A DNA stretch of 24,374 nt. Origin: DASWHK01 sp036398215. Lineage in GTDB: Bacteria; Acidobacteriota; UBA890. The notes under the pieces are model-generated. The model had not been told where the DNA came from and ran no database searches. It saw nothing but the letters and a program-made list of their open reading frames with translations. Shown here piece by piece: positions 21,196-24,374 of this stretch. The DNA lies in contig DASWHK010000078.1 in assembly GCA_036398215.1 (NCBI GenBank), positions 1 to 24,374 on the forward strand, in the 5' to 3' direction. The translations under genes and the position numbers were made by a program. Position 1 is the first letter of the stretch. Each line of letters begins with the position of its first letter.

Positions 21196-23915
21196 GCGCC
21201 GCGCTGCCGCGCTTTGCCCGCAGTCTCCTGGCCCGGGTGCTCGCGTCCGATCCGTCCGGCCCCGCCATCCTGGGTGATCTGCACGAGGACTTCGCCGCGG
21301 TGGCACGCGAGCGCGGCGCGGCGGCGGCGCGGCGCTGGTATCGGCGCGAGGCCCTCCGGCTCGCGCTCGCGCGCAGGCTCGGGCGCGCGGGCGGAGGTGG
21401 GAACGACGGAGCCCGCGGTGACCGGAGCGCCGACGAAACACGGCGGTCGCCCCGTCGGCTCGCCGAGCTGGCGCAGGATGCGGGCTACGCCCTGCGCAGC
21501 CTGCGCGGGGCCCCGGGGTTCGCGCTCTTTACCGCAGCGATCATCGGCGTCGGCGTCGGTGCCGCCGCGGCGGTGTTCGGCGTGCTCGAGCCCCTGGTCC
21601 TCGCACCGCTGCCGTTCGAGGACCCGCACGAGCTCGTGTGGATCGCCAACGAGCCCGAGCCGGGCGACAACTCGCTCGCCGCGGTGACCTCGCGCACCGC
21701 CAACCTGCACGACTTCCGCCGGCGGGCGCGCTTGTTCACGGGGCTGAGCGGCTACAACGCGTTCTTCGACCAGACCACGTACACGCTCACCGGCGCCGGC
21801 GAGTCGGAACTGCTCGTCGGCGCCGGCATCGCACACGATTTTTTCGACGTCCTCGGCGTCCGGTTGCTGCACGGCCGCGGCTTCAGCGCGGCCGAGGGAC
21901 AGCCCGGCGGGCCGCGCGCGATGATCCTGTCGCACGGCTTCTGGCAGCGGCGCTTCGGCGCCGACCCCGCGGTCGTCGGCCGTGCGTTGACGATCAATGA
22001 TGAGCCCCGCACGGTCGTCGGCGTGCTGCCCCCGACGTTCGACTTCTCCGCCGTCTTCCGCCCTGGCGTGCGGGTCGACTTCCTGCTGCCGCTTCCGATC
22101 CTCGCCGCGGATGGAGGAGGCTACCAGGGCAACTTGATCGTCATCGTCGGGCGCCTGCGTCCGGGAGCCACGCCAGCCGCCGCGCAGGCCGAGCTGGACG
22201 CCATCCTCGCCGCCCTCGCCGAGGAGCAACCGAACCGCTGGGGCCTCGGCGCCGAGCTCACGCCGCTCCAGCAGCACCTCGCCGGGCCGTACCGGACGGC
22301 GCTCGTGCTGCTCGCCGCGGCCGCCGCGACGCTGCTGCTCATCGTGTGCGTCAACGTCTCCAACCTGTTCCTCGCCCGCTCCCCGAGCCGGGCACGCGAG
22401 CTCGCCGTGCGCCAGGCGCTGGGCGCGCCGCGCGCGCGGCTGGTGCGACAGCTCGTGCTCGAGACGTTGGCCATCGCGCTGGCCGGCGCGGCGTTCGGCA
22501 GCGCCATCGCCTGGGGCGTCACGCGCTGGGTGGCGGCGAGCGCGGCCGCGCGCCTGCCGCTGGCGGGCGCCATCGGCGTCGACGGCTCGGTGCTGCTGTT
22601 CGCCGCCGGTATCGCGCTGTTCACCGGGCTGCTGGTCGGCGTCGTGCCGGCACTGCAGGTGGCGGAGGGCAACGAGGCCCGGGTCCTGCGCAGCGGGAGT
22701 GGCGGCGGTGCGAGTCGTTCCGCGCGCCTTTGGCGCGAGGCGCTGGTGGTCGTCGAGGTGACGCTCGCGTGCGTGCTGCTTGTGGCGGGCGGGCTGCTGG
22801 TGCGCAGCTTCCGCGCCGTCCTCGACGTCGACCTCGGGTTCGACGCCGCCAACCTGGTGGCGTGGCAGCTCGTTCCCGGCGACCACTTCTTCGGGATATC
22901 GCCCCAGGACAGGGACAAATGGCTGCAGGCGAGGGTCGAGTACTACGCCCAGCTCACGCAGCGGGTCGCGGCCGCGCCCGGCGTCGATGCCGTGGGTCTC
23001 ATCGACGCGCTGCCGCTGGGGCGCAACCGGGTCTGGGGCTACCGGGTGGTGGGGGGACCGGAAGAGACGAAGCGCAACGAAGAGCTCGCCTTCCCGCACG
23101 TGATCGACCCGGGCTACCTGCCGGCCATGCGCATCCCGCTGATCGAGGGCCGCAACTTCTCCGCCGACGACACCGCGGCGACGCAGCCGGTCATCCTGCT
23201 GAACGAGTCCGGGGCCCGGCGCATCTTCGGCGGCGAATCGGCGCTGGGACGACGGTTGCGCTTCTGGGGCGAGTGGGAGTGGGAGGTGGTAGGGATCGTC
23301 GCCGATGTGCGCCACCTGTCGCCCGAGCTGGACGCGGGAATCCAGGTGTACTACAAGGTCGGCCAGATGCCCGATCACCGCCCGCTCGAGCTGGTCGTAC
23401 GCTCCCGGCGTGAGGTTCCGCAGGTCGCCGACGCGGTGGGCGCGGCGCTGCACGACGTCGATCCGTCGATGCCGGCGCACGACTTCTGGACCGTGGCGTC
23501 GAAGGTGGACGATGCTCTGGCGACGCGCCGCTTCACCCTCGCCGTGCTGGGGGCGTTCGCCGGAGCGGCCGTGCTGCTCGCCGGCCTCGGCATCTACGGC
23601 GTGCTGGCGCACGCCGTGGCCGAGCGCCGCCGCGAGATCGGCATCCGCATGGCGCTGGGCGCCTCCGCGCAGCGGGTCATGCGCGGCGTGCTCGGGCGCA
23701 CCCTGCTGCTCGCCGGCATCGGCGTGGCGGCCGGGACGGTGCTGTCGCTGTGGGCGACGCGGCTGCTCGGATCGCTGCTGTTCGGCGTCGGGGCCGCAGA
23801 CCCGGCCACCTTCGCCGGGATGGTCGTGTTGCTGCTGCTGGTGGCCACGTGCGCGGCGCTGGCACCGGCGCGGCGGGCGGCGCGCTCGGGAACCCGCGCG
23901 CTCACCGACGGGTGA
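21192..23915 (+). CDS. ADOP-type ABC transporter permease (MacB/FtsX family)
   Basis: This 907-residue membrane protein has the duplicated permease layout of acidobacterial orphan permeases. A cytoplasmic N-terminal region with ILGDLHEDF (27-35) comes first, then a membrane helix (about 110-132) and a MacB-like periplasmic domain. A first FtsX domain follows (about 367-480, ending in the ELAVRQALGAPRARL signature), then a second membrane helix and periplasmic domain (about 510-770). The second FtsX domain (about 780-900) has RREIGIRMALGA. There is no ATPase gene beside it, which is why the family is called orphan. Its substrate is unknown. It is coupled to padR, and a second member ends at the right edge on the other strand. 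Confidence 0.93.
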   Translation: MSAALPRFARSLLARVLASDPSGPAILGDLHEDFAAVARERGAAAARRWYRREALRLALARRLGRAGGGGNDGARGDRSADETRRSPRRLAELAQDAGYALRSLRGAPGFALFTAAIIGVGVGAAAAVFGVLEPLVLAPLPFEDPHELVWIANEPEPGDNSLAAVTSRTANLHDFRRRARLFTGLSGYNAFFDQTTYTLTGAGESELLVGAGIAHDFFDVLGVRLLHGRGFSAAEGQPGGPRAMILSHGFWQRRFGADPAVVGRALTINDEPRTVVGVLPPTFDFSAVFRPGVRVDFLLPLPILAADGGGYQGNLIVIVGRLRPGATPAAAQAELDAILAALAEEQPNRWGLGAELTPLQQHLAGPYRTALVLLAAAAATLLLIVCVNVSNLFLARSPSRARELAVRQALGAPRARLVRQLVLETLAIALAGAAFGSAIAWGVTRWVAASAAARLPLAGAIGVDGSVLLFAAGIALFTGLLVGVVPALQVAEGNEARVLRSGSGGGASRSARLWREALVVVEVTLACVLLVAGGLLVRSFRAVLDVDLGFDAANLVAWQLVPGDHFFGISPQDRDKWLQARVEYYAQLTQRVAAAPGVDAVGLIDALPLGRNRVWGYRVVGGPEETKRNEELAFPHVIDPGYLPAMRIPLIEGRNFSADDTAATQPVILLNESGARRIFGGESALGRRLRFWGEWEWEVVGIVADVRHLSPELDAGIQVYYKVGQMPDHRPLELVVRSRREVPQVADAVGAALHDVDPSMPAHDFWTVASKVDDALATRRFTLAVLGAFAGAAVLLAGLGIYGVLAHAVAERRREIGIRMALGASAQRVMRGVLGRTLLLAGIGVAAGTVLSLWATRLLGSLLFGVGAADPATFAGMVVLLLLVATCAALAPARRAARSGTRALTDG

Positions 23916-24004
23916 GCCCGCCGACAGGCGAGCGGCGCCGCAGGTAGCGTCCCACCCATCTGCCACCTCGTCGGATGCTCAAGTCCGTCGCAGGATATCG
24001 AGAG

Positions 24005-24106
24005 ATGGAAGAGAAGAACCCCGAGATTGACAGGTTCTTGGAGCAGGCCGAGACATGGCGGGAGGCGATGGAGACGCGAGCGCCGTGGTCTCCGATGCCG
24101 CGGTAG
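24005..24106 (+). pseudogene. Truncated YdeI-family (DUF1801-like) remnant
   Basis: A 33-codon frame reads MEEKNPEIDRFLEQAETWRE and then a few more residues to a TAG. The pattern NPxxDxFLxxAxxWxExxExxR resembles the N-terminus of YdeI/DUF1801 proteins, recalled from B. subtilis YdeI, which continue for well over 100 residues. Here the similarity ends near 24079 and the frame stops, so it looks like a decayed fragment between two permease genes. The frame is open further upstream to an ATG at 23975, which would make a 43-residue peptide. No Shine-Dalgarno sequence supports expression. The family match is from memory only. Confidence 0.45.
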
Positions 24107-24131
24107 GGCCCGCGCTCAACCTCTTTGCCCG

Positions 24132-24374
24132 TCACTCCTGCCGAAGTGCCTGAATCGGATCGACCGCGGCGGCGCGCCGCGCAGGCAGATAAGATGCCGC
24201 GACCGTCGCTGCGGTCAGGACAATGAGCGCTGCGCCGATGCTCGCCGGATCGTGCGGGCCTAGCCCGAAGAGCATCGACGCGACGAAGCGCGTGATGGCG
24301 AGAGCGACCGGCAGGCCCAGCAGGACGCCGACGCCGAGCAACGCCAGCGACTCGCGCAGGAACATCCACTCGAC
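24132..24374 (-). CDS. C-terminus of a second ADOP/MacB-type permease, partial
   Basis: The visible 80 residues are the last part of an FtsX-domain permease: LRESLALLGVGVLLGLPVAL (a membrane helix), ITRFVASMLFGLGPHDP, a second hydrophobic segment and the closing ARRAAAVDPIQALRQE. These are the typical final two helices and the 'xRRAAxVDPxxALRxE' end of MacB/ADOP permeases. The gene starts beyond the right edge. It converges on the padR-linked permease, but the sequences differ enough that it is a separate family member, not a recent duplicate. Confidence 0.88.
   Translation of the reverse strand, partial: VEWMFLRESLALLGVGVLLGLPVALAITRFVASMLFGLGPHDPASIGAALIVLTAATVAASYLPARRAAAVDPIQALRQE

Overview
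The window is GC-rich bacterial chromosome, most likely from an Acidobacteriota (possibly Thermoanaerobaculia-like). The main evidence is the PadR regulator overlapping a long FtsX-type permease of the 'acidobacterial duplicated orphan permease' (ADOP) architecture, with part of a second such permease at the right edge. Nearly all the DNA is coding, genes often overlap by 4 bases, and no tRNA, rRNA, CRISPR array or complete transposase gene was seen.

Layout. Positions 1-260 hold a non-coding, palindrome-rich repeat block. A tight operon follows (270-3606, +): a PIG-L deacetylase, a DegT-type PLP aminotransferase, and a WecA/MraY-type lipid-sugar phosphotransferase fused to a C-terminal HAD-like domain. 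Together they suggest building an amino-sugar on undecaprenyl phosphate. Facing it (3697-6709, -) is a methyltransferase, FAD oxidoreductase and type III polyketide synthase operon, functionally like the phenolic-lipid srs operon of Streptomyces. Next come a 63-residue excisionase-like HTH protein with a clear promoter and terminator (6800-7207), a short PilB/GspE-type ATPase (7307-8542, +), a phosphoribosyltransferase and NAD+ synthetase (8585-9974, -), a hairpin repeat related to the one at the window start, and a second HTH paralogue (10327-10548, +).

A PpiD-like periplasmic foldase (10561-12465, -) diverges from the rod-shape operon mreB-mreC-mreD-mrdA-rodA (12837-18244, +). An RNase E/G gene (18760-20292) follows after a long leader, echoing the mre-rng linkage of Proteobacteria. 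A gene-free stretch with two large inverted repeats (20293-20868) leads to the padR-ADOP pair (20869-23915). The window ends with what looks like a truncated YdeI-family remnant and the C-terminus of a second ADOP permease on the opposite strand.

The most unusual items are the WecA-HAD fusion and its operon, a shared promoter-like motif TGCTANACT that sits at the end of the dispersed repeat and suggests a leaderless start for the deacetylase, the dispersed repeats themselves, and the two paralogous mini-HTH regulators. All functional calls come from reading motifs; no database search was run.
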